A program made the translations under genes and the position numbers. The notes under the pieces were generated by a model that worked only from the letters and a program-made list of their open reading frames with translations, ran no database searches and was not told the origin of the DNA. From Novipirellula aureliae (GTDB taxonomy: Bacteria; Planctomycetota; Planctomycetia; Pirellulales; Pirellulaceae), in assembly GCF_007860185.1 (NCBI RefSeq), contig NZ_SJPY01000006.1:62845-126844 (forward strand): a stretch of 64,000 nucleotides of DNA, in the 5' to 3' direction. This document shows, in pieces, positions 27,607 through 36,733 of the stretch. Position 1 is the stretch's first letter, and every line of letters begins with the position of its first letter.

Positions 27607-29127
27607 TCATACTGACATTCTAGCACGCCAATGGCGATGTCCAACGGCAATTACGGCGGCGATTGAAACAACAAACATCAGATGCCAAATCGCCAGCGCA
27701 GCTTCCTGATACCTCGCACCGCTGTGTAAAAGCCCAAAAAGACGCGTTCCGACCGTCGAAATGCCAGGCGGCACCACCGGCAGCGTGACAGGTACATCGC
27801 CGCTCGCGAATACGGCGGAAACGAAAATCGCAGTTACCAGACTACCTTGGATTAGCGGTCGATCGATCCGCCAAAATCGCTTTGTCGAACTCATCTCCAG
27901 TGCCGAAGCTTCAAAAACGCGATCCGAGATCCCTCGATAACCACTTCGTAAAACCCAGTAGGCGATTGAGGTTGCCCGAAAGGACAATGCGATCACGGTT
28001 GGCACAATCGTCATCTCGTACAAAAACCGAAAAATCGGTACGTCGAATTGAAAGAAGTTGACGACGGCGATCGCGACAACGGGACCAGGAATACAGAAAA
28101 GACAAATGCTTAACACGTCGAATATTTTCTCAATCCCGGCGCGTCGTCGCCCGAGTGCAGCCATGGGCCAGGCGATCAGAGAGGATAACAAACCGGTGGC
28201 TAAACCGAGAACAATTGTCCATTGATATTCACTCGCAAACGTTCTCGGTGCCAACAGCCATTCTTTCACACCTCGATGAATCGACCATACACTCACGATC
28301 TGGCCCTCGACGATGGCAACATCGTGACCGATCTTAACAAACAACCCGACAATCGGAACAAGGACGATCAAGGATGCACTTACCAACAGGATGAACGAAG
28401 AAATACCGATTGACCAGTTGCTTGGTTGTTCCTCGCAGACGCGAATCGGTTCTTGTGCTGACAGGGAGGCACCGGATGGTTGGTGCAATACCAAAAGAAG
28501 TGTGCCTAGCCCGAGTGCCAAACAAAGCGGTAAAGCACAAACGATCGCGATCGAAAGTCCATTGGGGTTGGCAGCATAAAACAGATAAAACTCATCGGCT
28601 AACGTTCGGTAACCGTACAAATCGACGACCGTCATTTCGGTTCCTGCGATGCCTGCGTTGATGAGGGTCGCTGCCAGAACCCAAGGCCAAGCGAGCGGCA
28701 AGCGAATCGTCCACCAAGCACGCAGCGGGCTGGCGTCAAGGAGCGAGTTTTCGATAACCGCTCGTGATTGGCTCTGTGTGCCGCACCATGTGGCCAGAGT
28801 GACAATTGCCGAACCAACCATCGCATGGATCCAGCCCGAAGCGACTAAACCGTGAAACGCTTCGAAGGATCTAGCACCTGAACCGGTTAGGGACAGCCAT
28901 CCAAATTTGCCAGCGGTCGATTCCCAGATAGCGGCGTGCAAGATCAGCGGGATTGCAAGGGCAACGGTCATGGCCAAAATGAATAGTCGCGATGCGTACT
29001 TGGCAACCATTCGGCCACAAGCCATCGTTTCAGCAGCCCAAGCGGAAGGGATGCCAATCAATAACGACACCGTTGTCACCACCGCAATGAGCTGGAGAGT
29101 CGACAAGAGTGGGAACCAGAAGTTCAA
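27607..29127 (-). CDS. ABC transporter permease, iron(III)-type double domain
   Basis: A 506-residue inner-membrane permease with two fused binding-protein-dependent transport domains, as in the Fe3+ (FbpB/AfuB) and thiamine (ThiP) families. About twelve helices are visible. Each half has a coupling-helix region: LLDASPLRAWWTIRLPLAWPW near 130 and FEASALEMSSTKRFWRIDRP near 430. No ATPase or binding-protein gene is beside it, so its partners must be elsewhere. It is transcribed toward the DUF1570 gene and shares a repeat-bearing promoter region with the divergent gene at 29546. Confidence 0.85.
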   Translation of the reverse strand: MNFWFPLLSTLQLIAVVTTVSLLIGIPSAWAAETMACGRMVAKYASRLFILAMTVALAIPLILHAAIWESTAGKFGWLSLTGSGARSFEAFHGLVASGWIHAMVGSAIVTLATWCGTQSQSRAVIENSLLDASPLRAWWTIRLPLAWPWVLAATLINAGIAGTEMTVVDLYGYRTLADEFYLFYAANPNGLSIAIVCALPLCLALGLGTLLLVLHQPSGASLSAQEPIRVCEEQPSNWSIGISSFILLVSASLIVLVPIVGLFVKIGHDVAIVEGQIVSVWSIHRGVKEWLLAPRTFASEYQWTIVLGLATGLLSSLIAWPMAALGRRRAGIEKIFDVLSICLFCIPGPVVAIAVVNFFQFDVPIFRFLYEMTIVPTVIALSFRATSIAYWVLRSGYRGISDRVFEASALEMSSTKRFWRIDRPLIQGSLVTAIFVSAVFASGDVPVTLPVVPPGISTVGTRLFGLLHSGARYQEAALAIWHLMFVVSIAAVIAVGHRHWRARMSV

Positions 29128-29328
29128 TGGAAACTCTTCTTCATGCTATTGGGGTCGAATTTAAACCGACCAATCGCTGGTCTTGATAGGTGCATCGATT
29201 GTAGGCGAGTTGTTCTATTAGACCACCATTGTGGTTATCCTAACATTGTCAAGCACGTTCAAAACATGCGATACTCCATTTGAAATCAGAACCAAGGTTA
29301 AAACAAGCTCTTCTGCCGGCAACTGTAC

Positions 29329-29501
29329 GGGCTGTCGATTTAATCGGTTTGACTCGACTGATTGTTTCACGCCAAGCCATAGGCGACCGATGATGGAAAA
29401 GCTGACGCCTTCGGCTAAGCGTTAAACGATTAAATCGACAGGCCGTGTAAAGCTGACGCCTTCGGCTAAGCGTTAAACGATTAAATCGACAGGCCGTGTA
29501 A
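29329..29501. repeat. Dispersed palindrome, copy 3, with duplicated half
   Basis: The full element is 29329-29446 in the same orientation as copy 2. Its right half is then repeated exactly: a 51-bp block (29400-29450, starting AGCTGACGCCTTCGG) recurs at 29451-29501. It lies in the 418-base gap between the divergent permease and unknown gene, where the two promoters should be. Confidence 0.9.
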
Positions 29502-29545
29502 CTCCGATTTTGACGCACCCCTTCCATTATCGAAACCACACAAGC

Positions 29546-30895
29546 ATGAACTGTCCCGCCTTTTATTGTTTGCGATTTGCCATGTTCACCATTGGGCTTG
29601 TTACCGTCGCTTCGATTTGGCCATCGAGATTGAATGCGGATAGCGAACTTGGGATGCTGCTTGGCTTTGACTCTGAGCGTATTGCCAAGACATATCCTGT
29701 CAAAGACGTCGCATCGGCAGGCGAAATGGCAAAGCTGCTGTATCGGCTTGATCGGTTGCCGATCGAGAAAATCGAGCAGATCGCCGATTTGGACCAAGGT
29801 CAAATGACGATCTCGGTCAGCGATGCGCTGCGCATCAAAGGAAAAATTGAAGAGATTAGTCTAATCACCGTCCCTGAGAAATTAGTTGAGTTCTTAGAGA
29901 TGGAACGTTTTGTTCGGCTGCAGATCGCATCGGAAGACAGCGACGATCGGTCAGCGGTCGAGGTCTTTACAAGCAGACTACCAAGCGATGCCGTCGTGGG
30001 TGACCGCGTACGAGGTGTTGGCATTTGCCTAAACAAATCGGGTGGCGCTGTGGCGACCGCTCCGTTGCAGTGGTTCCCGGCATCACCGAAAAACGTCGGC
30101 TGGAAGTTACTATCAGAAGCCGGTGTCGACGTCGGTAGCCTGAGTTCGGTGGCAGCTCGTAACCGCAAACCGCTAACGGGTGAAGACACCGAAATCTTCT
30201 ATCACATGTTGGCTGCGGCGGCCGACATGAAGGATCATCGCGAAGCTCCAAAACCAATCCATGCGGTCGATCTACTGAGAGATCCAATCGCTTACACCGG
30301 AGAATGGATAAGTCTGGAAGTGGAGACGATTCAAATCACTCGGATCGCGGTTGTCGAACCGACTCGGCAACAACAACTTGGCAGCGATCACTACTATCAA
30401 ATCGACGCCATCGGAGATCTGGGAAACATCGTCGTCGAAATTGCCCCCACAAAAGACTCGGGTGGAAAACCGGCAACGTTCGAAAACCGTTACCCCGTAT
30501 CACTGGTTTGCAAAACCCTTCCGGCATGGCTCGAAGAGCGGATCGAGCAGCAGGCGGGGACCGATTCGATCGTCACGCCATTGACGGTCCCTGTCACGAT
30601 TGACGGTTTCTTTTATCGGCTTTGGAGTTACAGCAGTGAGTACATGCGCCAATTCGGCGGTGGGGATCAATTCGGGCCTTTGGTGATTGTCGCGAACGTG
30701 ACCAACCGCGAACCTTCCGATGCCGACATTGTTGGGGTTCGCCGCATCGGTTGGATTGCAGCGTTCGCGATGGGATTGGGCATTTTCGCTTTATTGTTAT
30801 GGAGCTTTATTGTCGCACGTCGAGACCGTGCCGTGGCCCAACGTCGGCATCAACGGGAAGCAGAGCAACTGGAATTTCCCGACGAGTCGCTTTGA
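29546..30895 (+). CDS. Exported or membrane-anchored protein of unknown function
   Basis: About 449 residues. The N-terminus (MNCPAFYCLRFAMFTIGLV) is signal-like and ends near LNADS. A long soluble region follows, rich in short beta-like segments (SLEVETIQITRIAVVEP, YPVSLVCKTLP, VTIDGFFYRLW). One C-terminal helix, GWIAAFAMGLGIFALLLWSF (about 408-430), is followed by a basic tail ending EFPDESL. The topology is that of a periplasm-facing protein held by a C-terminal anchor. I do not recognise the family. The frame opens 12 codons earlier, but MNCPAFYC gives the better leader. No partner genes are evident. Confidence 0.75.
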   Translation: MNCPAFYCLRFAMFTIGLVTVASIWPSRLNADSELGMLLGFDSERIAKTYPVKDVASAGEMAKLLYRLDRLPIEKIEQIADLDQGQMTISVSDALRIKGKIEEISLITVPEKLVEFLEMERFVRLQIASEDSDDRSAVEVFTSRLPSDAVVGDRVRGVGICLNKSGGAVATAPLQWFPASPKNVGWKLLSEAGVDVGSLSSVAARNRKPLTGEDTEIFYHMLAAAADMKDHREAPKPIHAVDLLRDPIAYTGEWISLEVETIQITRIAVVEPTRQQQLGSDHYYQIDAIGDLGNIVVEIAPTKDSGGKPATFENRYPVSLVCKTLPAWLEERIEQQAGTDSIVTPLTVPVTIDGFFYRLWSYSSEYMRQFGGGDQFGPLVIVANVTNREPSDADIVGVRRIGWIAAFAMGLGIFALLLWSFIVARRDRAVAQRRHQREAEQLEFPDESL

Positions 30896-31089
30896 TTTTG
30901 GGGGTGATTGATTGGTATTGCACAGCGGAAATCGTCGTACGGTGCGATCCACGTCCCCGTCAATTGATCGTTCGAAGCACCGTCACGACAGGTATTTTTT
31001 CCCCATGTCTACTTGACCGCAGGCGTCGTTCCGAGACGATAGAGGCTCACGTTTCAATCCTTATATGAAAAACCTTTCAAACAGAGTGA

Positions 31090-32085
<996 letters not shown>

Positions 32086-32242
32086 ACTTGCATTCACGTT
32101 GACACCTACTGGCACTTGCCCGTAGGGTTATGTCATTCATCTCAAGCACGCTTTGCGTATTCGTTTTTAAGATGCCAACGAGGGTTATGACTCGTTGGCG
32201 GCGAAGCCTGCGCAGCCCTTCTTTTCAACGACGCGGCAAATA

Positions 32243-33100
32243 ATGAATCGATTCGATGCAAATGATCACTGGGACAAATCAGATCATTGGACCAACGCCC
32301 AATTCAAAGAATCACCACCTTCTTATCTCTGTTCGCACGAGAACGATTCGCGGACGCCAACCGGAGGGGAATTGCCGGGCGAATCCTTATCATTTGGCCC
32401 CGATTTTGCTTCGCAAACCGTCTCTATCTTGCCCTTGCACTACGAGCCAAACTATCGTTATCCGCTAATCGTTTGGCTCCATAGCGACGGCAATAACGAA
32501 AACCAAATCAAACAGATCCTACCTCATATCAGTGTGCGCAATTTTGTCGCAGTTGGCATTCGTGGCACGCGCTCGATCGATTCCTGTGGCCACTGCTACG
32601 AATGGCGCAAGAGCCCTGCAGCCATTCAGCTAGCATACGAGAACGTTCTTGATGCCATCGATCATCATTGCGAACAATTTTCGATCGACGCGACGCGAGT
32701 GATCTTGGCAGGCTATCAAGGTGGCGGGACCATGGCGATGCGAATCGCCTTCGAGGCCCCCAACCGCTTCGCCGGCGTGGTTTCACTCGGGGGAGGCGTT
32801 CCCAAAGGTTGCCGATCACTTTCAAAACTTGATGAACTTCGAAACCGGCGGTTGCCAATGCTTTGGCAATGGGCGGTCGAGAGCGAGTCGTATTTCCGCG
32901 AACAAGTCGAGCGAGACATGCGGACGGCAATGATGATCAAAGCGCAATTGGAAATTCGCCAATACGTCTCCGACGACGAAATGAACACCACCACGCTCTC
33001 AGATATCAACGAATGGATCATGGCCAAGGTGATTCCTGGCCAGCAGAACCAAACGAACGGGGCATACCGTACAACACCGACCCAATTTTCGCATAATTAA
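32243..33100 (+). CDS. Alpha/beta-hydrolase-fold protein with degenerate catalytic triad
   Basis: About 285 residues with the outline of a phospholipase/carboxylesterase-type esterase: YRYPLIVWLHSDGNNENQ (oxyanion region), an AIDHHCEQFSIDATRVILAG strand, and MAMRIAFEAPNRFAGVVSLGG. The nucleophile elbow, normally G-F-S-Q-G-G, reads G-Y-Q-G-G-G, so Gln159 replaces Ser. The segment that usually gives Asp reads LWQWAVESES, and the usual GHE block reads SDDEMN, so the His also seems absent. This suggests a non-catalytic fold, perhaps binding or scaffolding. The start MNRFDAND at 32243 is preferred to a TTG at 32195. The response regulator begins 2 bases after the stop. Confidence 0.75.
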   Translation: MNRFDANDHWDKSDHWTNAQFKESPPSYLCSHENDSRTPTGGELPGESLSFGPDFASQTVSILPLHYEPNYRYPLIVWLHSDGNNENQIKQILPHISVRNFVAVGIRGTRSIDSCGHCYEWRKSPAAIQLAYENVLDAIDHHCEQFSIDATRVILAGYQGGGTMAMRIAFEAPNRFAGVVSLGGGVPKGCRSLSKLDELRNRRLPMLWQWAVESESYFREQVERDMRTAMMIKAQLEIRQYVSDDEMNTTTLSDINEWIMAKVIPGQQNQTNGAYRTTPTQFSHN

Positions 33101-33102
33101 TC

Positions 33103-33525
33103 ATGACGAGCGACGCTAGCTTTCCAGATACGGATTCGCCGATGGGTGACGATCCCATCGGCAAGAAAATTTTGATCGTCGATGACGACATCGAGATCAT
33201 CGAATCGGTGCGATACGCTCTGGAAGGAGAAAACTACCATGTGGTTGTGGCCCGGGACGGCAACCAGGGTCTGGCATTGGCCGAACGTGAGAATCCCGAT
33301 TTAATGATTCTCGACATGATGATGCCAAAACGCAGTGGTTTTTTGGTGCTCGAAAAACTGCGGCGAGTTCGTGACGAACCTCTGCCCGTCATCATGATTA
33401 CTGGAAATGAAGGGAGCCGACACAAGGCTTACGCCGAGTTGTTGGGCGTGAGCGATTACATTCGCAAACCGTTTCCAATGGACCGATTGATTGAAGCGGT
33501 CAAAAAGTTGATCGATCCCTCATGA
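33103..33525 (+). CDS. Single-domain response regulator
   Basis: 140 residues: a 20-residue acidic lead followed by one receiver domain and nothing else. The metal-binding D27-D28 are in LIVDDD, phosphoacceptor Asp71 in LILDMMMPKRSG, Thr100 in MITGN and Lys122 in IRKPF. Lacking an output domain, it probably works by protein contact, like CheY or Spo0F. It starts 2 bases after the hydrolase-like gene and ends 10 bases before the DUF423 gene, so the three are likely one transcript. No kinase is adjacent. Confidence 0.9.
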   Translation: MTSDASFPDTDSPMGDDPIGKKILIVDDDIEIIESVRYALEGENYHVVVARDGNQGLALAERENPDLMILDMMMPKRSGFLVLEKLRRVRDEPLPVIMITGNEGSRHKAYAELLGVSDYIRKPFPMDRLIEAVKKLIDPS

Positions 33526-33535
33526 AGGTGCCCTC

Positions 33536-33937
33536 ATGAAAGCGACCGATGCAAGCCAACGAAAAATTCTCGTTCTTGCAGCCGTCTGCGGAGCCCTGGG
33601 GGTTCTGATCGGAGCGTTCGGGGCTCACGGCCTGCCAAACCTGTTGGCTGATCGGGGATTGCCCGAAGCGACGGTTCTCAAACGATTGGATCAATTTGAC
33701 GTCGGCGCACGCTACCACTTGATTCATGCGGTCGTCCTTCTCGCACTCGCTGCATTACCGATTGGCAGTCACGTGCTCCGCACCCGGATTGCTTGGATGT
33801 TTGTCGCCGGCATCCTCTTTTTTAGCGGCAGCCTCTACTTGCTAGTCTTGACAAACCAGCCCAAATTTGGCGCGATCACACCGATCGGCGGGGCGACATG
33901 GATTGCTGCATGGTTGTTGTTGGTACGGCTTCGGTAG
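33536..33937 (+). CDS. DUF423 family membrane protein
   Basis: 133 residues with four hydrophobic helices. The pattern AVCGALGVLIGAFGAHGLPN at the N-terminus, YHLIHAVVLLALAAL in the middle and FFSGSLYLLVLT..FGAITPIGG..W at the end is diagnostic of DUF423 (YgdD-type) proteins. The function is not established. It follows the response regulator by 10 bases. Confidence 0.9.
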   Translation: MKATDASQRKILVLAAVCGALGVLIGAFGAHGLPNLLADRGLPEATVLKRLDQFDVGARYHLIHAVVLLALAALPIGSHVLRTRIAWMFVAGILFFSGSLYLLVLTNQPKFGAITPIGGATWIAAWLLLVRLR

Positions 33938-34041
33938 AGCGGTGCCGCGAAAGAGACCGGTGTCGCGAAAGCCGGACAAGACTTTTGTTTTTCAGCGAGG
34001 ACGCAAATCACGATGACTTCCGCTACGCATTCAGCCTGAGT

Positions 34042-34311
34042 TTAGCGTCCCAGATACGCATCGATCTGCTCCGCCTTGCGCATCAGGTAGGGAACGTGTT
34101 GTTCGGTCGTTTGAATCAGACGTGATAACTGTCGCATTTGCTGAGTAAATTCCTCTGTGAATTTTCGTTGTTGCTCATCACGCCACGTTTGTTCCAATTG
34201 ATTCATCTGAGACGCTAACGCGGTCGTGCTCTGCTTCATCTCTTCCGAGAATCGGTGTAATTGGGCTGCGAATTGACGGAGTTGGTCGGGATCGACAACA
34301 GCTTGGTTCAT
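34042..34311 (-). CDS. WXG100-like small helical protein
   Basis: 89 residues, predicted as two long helices with a central TWRDEQQRKF turn. WXG100 (ESAT-6-like) proteins have Trp-x-Gly at this point and are often exported by type VII systems; here the motif reads Trp-Arg-Asp. The first helix carries MKQSTTALASQMNQLEQ and the second FTEEFTQQMRQLSRLIQ. Similar W-x-D proteins are, as I recall, common in planctomycetes. The gene begins 5 bases after the adenylate-kinase-like gene on the same strand, so the two are likely made together. No secretion ATPase is nearby. Confidence 0.7.
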   Translation of the reverse strand: MNQAVVDPDQLRQFAAQLHRFSEEMKQSTTALASQMNQLEQTWRDEQQRKFTEEFTQQMRQLSRLIQTTEQHVPYLMRKAEQIDAYLGR

Positions 34312-34316
34312 AGGGT

Positions 34317-35525
34317 TTAGCCTCGGCGGATTTCAGAGCCTTTGAAACGGATGGCAATACGATAGACTTTCTTTTCTCGGCAATGCACTTCGCCCGTTTG
34401 CAGATCAAAGTTCACCGGCACTTCGTATCGCTGCAAGTCGATGCTGGCGTTAAACCCCCGTTCGGAAAAGACATCGATCAAAATCTTTAGATTCAAGGGC
34501 TCGTCGAGTAAAGGGTCTTCGCTGTTGATGCTGCAATATCCTGGGATCGCGTGGCGTACGATAATCGGCATCATCTTGTCTTGAATCAAATGAATCACAT
34601 CGTGGAATGCTTGGGCGTGCTTCATTTCGTATTCGTCCAACCGGCTGACCAAGTCCCTTCGAGCATGAGCAAGAATGTCACTGGCGACCGGCAAGCGAGA
34701 CACGCTGTGATAGGTCTGCGGATCGAGTTCGAGCGAGCTTTGGTATTCCAATTCCTTTAGGATGTTGGCCTTGACGACCTCAATCGACGCCTGGGCGTTG
34801 ATAAAGTGGTAGTGGAAAATCTGTTTGAGCGATACCAAGGCATCGTAGGTCTTTTCTTTGAAGACCCGATAACGGTTGCGTGCCAATTCGCGATCAAAGT
34901 CGGTCGGGCGTTCTTCCAGTAATGTTCCGGATCCCGTACGTTTGACCTCGCTGTTGTGGGCGATCACTTCACGCCCGCGTTTAAGTTGCCGTTCGATGCT
35001 CTCATGTTCTTCAACAAACAGAACCATGATGTGAAAGCAAGGATTCTTAAACTTGCTCTCATGTTCCGTTCCCAGGAAATATCGCCTCAGGGTCAGCATC
35101 TCGCTGTGAAGCATCTTCAGACATTCCACTTGGACCTTCGTTCGCGGAAAGCCATCGAGGATGGCTCCCGATTGATGGACGGGTTTCAGCAATTCGCGAA
35201 GCAAAATACTAATCACCTCGCGGTCGCCTACCATCCCACCACGAGCTTTGATCGCTTTTGCTTCAGGACTATCGAGCAATTCACTGACCACAATGGGCTG
35301 TGCCGGGATGTCACGCACTTTGCGGATGTAGTTCGTGTTGGTCCCTTTTCCGGCACCCGGCGCACCGCCGAGCAAAATCAACTCGCGTGGGAAACAGAGA
35401 TTTTCGCGGCCCAATTCCGATTCCAGTTGTTTCATAACGGAGTTGAAGATGAGCTGCGCATCTTTGACTTCGAGATCGTTTGGGGATCGTTTTTCAACGC
35501 GGCGATCAGATTCAGTAGAGTTCAC
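34317..35525 (-). CDS. Adenylate-kinase-like protein with long C-terminal extension
   Basis: 402 residues. Residues 45-250 have the nucleoside-monophosphate-kinase fold: P-loop GGAPGAGKGT (53-62), the NMP-binding part (SELLDSPEAKAIKARGG), and DGFPRTKVQ. The usual LID zinc or Arg motifs are not obvious; instead ERQLKRGREVIAHNSEV follows. The last 150 residues are a separate region (HAIPGYCSINSEDPLLDEPL, EVHCREKKVYRI) that I do not recognise. Ordinary adenylate kinase has about 215 residues, so this is probably not the housekeeping enzyme. The start is a GTG at 35525. It is coupled to the WXG100-like gene downstream. Confidence 0.75.
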   Translation of the reverse strand: MNSTESDRRVEKRSPNDLEVKDAQLIFNSVMKQLESELGRENLCFPRELILLGGAPGAGKGTNTNYIRKVRDIPAQPIVVSELLDSPEAKAIKARGGMVGDREVISILLRELLKPVHQSGAILDGFPRTKVQVECLKMLHSEMLTLRRYFLGTEHESKFKNPCFHIMVLFVEEHESIERQLKRGREVIAHNSEVKRTGSGTLLEERPTDFDRELARNRYRVFKEKTYDALVSLKQIFHYHFINAQASIEVVKANILKELEYQSSLELDPQTYHSVSRLPVASDILAHARRDLVSRLDEYEMKHAQAFHDVIHLIQDKMMPIIVRHAIPGYCSINSEDPLLDEPLNLKILIDVFSERGFNASIDLQRYEVPVNFDLQTGEVHCREKKVYRIAIRFKGSEIRRG

Positions 35526-35660
35526 GATTCATTTCCGACAACAGACAACTGGAATTTCTCGCTTTGGGAACGAAACCAATGCGAATGGGCGATGGGGAAC
35601 AGGATAGCATTTCGAGCAACAATAATCAGTCCCCCCCTCTGGAAGTAAGAAAGAACCGCT

Positions 35661-35678
35661 GGTTCCCTGGCGGGAACC
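35661..35678. repeat. Hairpin GGTTCCC-TGGC-GGGAACC
   Basis: Perfect seven-base arms (35661-35667, 35672-35678) in the divergent gap before cdd. The arm sequence is the same as at 16014-16039. It could be a regulatory or structural element, or just a member of a repeat class. Confidence 0.5.
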
Positions 35679-35808
35679 TGAGTACAGGGGCATCGTTGCT
35701 GACGAACCACTTCCATCTCGACCGTTAGTTGCCATGCACAACACAAAAGACTAACATAAAACGGACCTGGTTGACTTGAGTCTTCATCGAACGAAAGCAG
35801 TGAAATGT

Positions 35809-36228
35809 ATGAATAGGGCACTCGAACCGAGACAGATTGATCGATTGATTCAGGCAGCTACGTTGGTTCGCGATCAAGCCTATGCTCCGCACAGCCATTT
35901 TTACGTTGGCGCCGCTCTGCTTATGGAGGATGGCGAAATCGTCGTGGGATGCAATGTGGAAAACGCTAGTTATTCCATGTGCTTGTGTGCCGAACGCGTC
36001 GCCGCCGCCGCCGCGATCTCGAAAGGTTATCGGCTTTGGAAAGGGATCGCCGTTGCGAGTGTCGGGGGCGTTTCGCCCTGTGGCGCATGCCGACAATTCC
36101 TTTCGGAATTTGGCCTTGAATTGCCCGTCGTGATCACTGACGTCATCGATGGTTCCTACAAAATTCGATCTCTGAAACAGTTGTTGCCCGAGGCGTTCGA
36201 TGGCTCTTTATTGCCGACCCACGCTTAG
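35809..36228 (+). CDS. cdd: Cytidine deaminase
   Basis: Hydrolytic deamination of cytidine and deoxycytidine to uridine forms (pyrimidine salvage). 139 residues, the short homotetrameric type. The zinc ligands are Cys in MCLCAERVA with the catalytic Glu beside it, and the two Cys of SPCGACRQF. FYVGAALL and NVENASY bind the substrate. The start MNRALEPRQ at 35809 is preferred over a TTG 33 bases upstream. The last codons and the TAG stop fall within a copy of the dispersed palindrome, so the C-terminus ends in repeat sequence. Confidence 0.92.
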   Translation: MNRALEPRQIDRLIQAATLVRDQAYAPHSHFYVGAALLMEDGEIVVGCNVENASYSMCLCAERVAAAAAISKGYRLWKGIAVASVGGVSPCGACRQFLSEFGLELPVVITDVIDGSYKIRSLKQLLPEAFDGSLLPTHA

Positions 36229-36351
36229 GCGACCGCTCATGGAATAGCTGACGCCTTCGGCTAATTTTTGTTTAACGCCAAGCCATAGGCGACCGCTCAT
36301 GGAAAAGCTGACGCCTTCGGCTAAGCGTTAAACGATTGAATCGACTGCCCG
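36222..36351. repeat. Dispersed palindrome, copy 4 (partial, duplicated)
   Basis: Two partial units lie in a row: CTTAGGCGACCGCTCATGGAA to about 36270, then a longer one at 36271-36351 ending near TCGACTGCCC. The outer left terminus is missing from both. The first unit supplies the cdd stop codon. Confidence 0.8.
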
Positions 36352-36400
36352 CAAGCCGTCTGGTCTCAACCCAATGTTTTATCGGGCCAATGAATGAGGG

Positions 36401-36499
36401 CAAGAATCTTTCGTGGCTGTGGCTTCCAGCCGCAGTGGACCGAGGCAAGAGGCCTCCAACGACTCTTTTGCCAAGCCGAAAACCAAGCTGCGGCAAAGC
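36401..36499 (+). repeat. Second dispersed repeat family (~100 bp), copy 1
   Basis: This block aligns with the reverse complement of 60334-60441. Shared landmarks are ATCTTTC.TGGC.GTGGCTTCCAG, then G.GGCAAGA, then ACTCTTTTGCC.AGCC, and finally CGGCAAAGC (CGGTGGCAAAGC in the other copy). It lies in the 505-base gap between cdd and the polyprenyl synthase. The rest of that gap shows nothing I can interpret. Confidence 0.7.
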
Positions 36500-36733
36500 A
36501 CTCGACGCCATTGCAAGCGAATAAGGGTTGCTTTAACGGCAAAAAGGCGTCTGCGATCGATTGATTCGTCATTCCCCCTGGCGGGTTGTCGCCTAAACGG
36601 CTGTTTGAACCCTCCGTCGGCTCGCGGATTACGAAAAACCACGAAATAGTTAGCTTTGATTGGCGGTTAATTGCTTCCCTCTTTGGCGGTTCTACATTAA
36701 AACATTGCCTTCCCGTCAAACGGCTCCGCCAAC

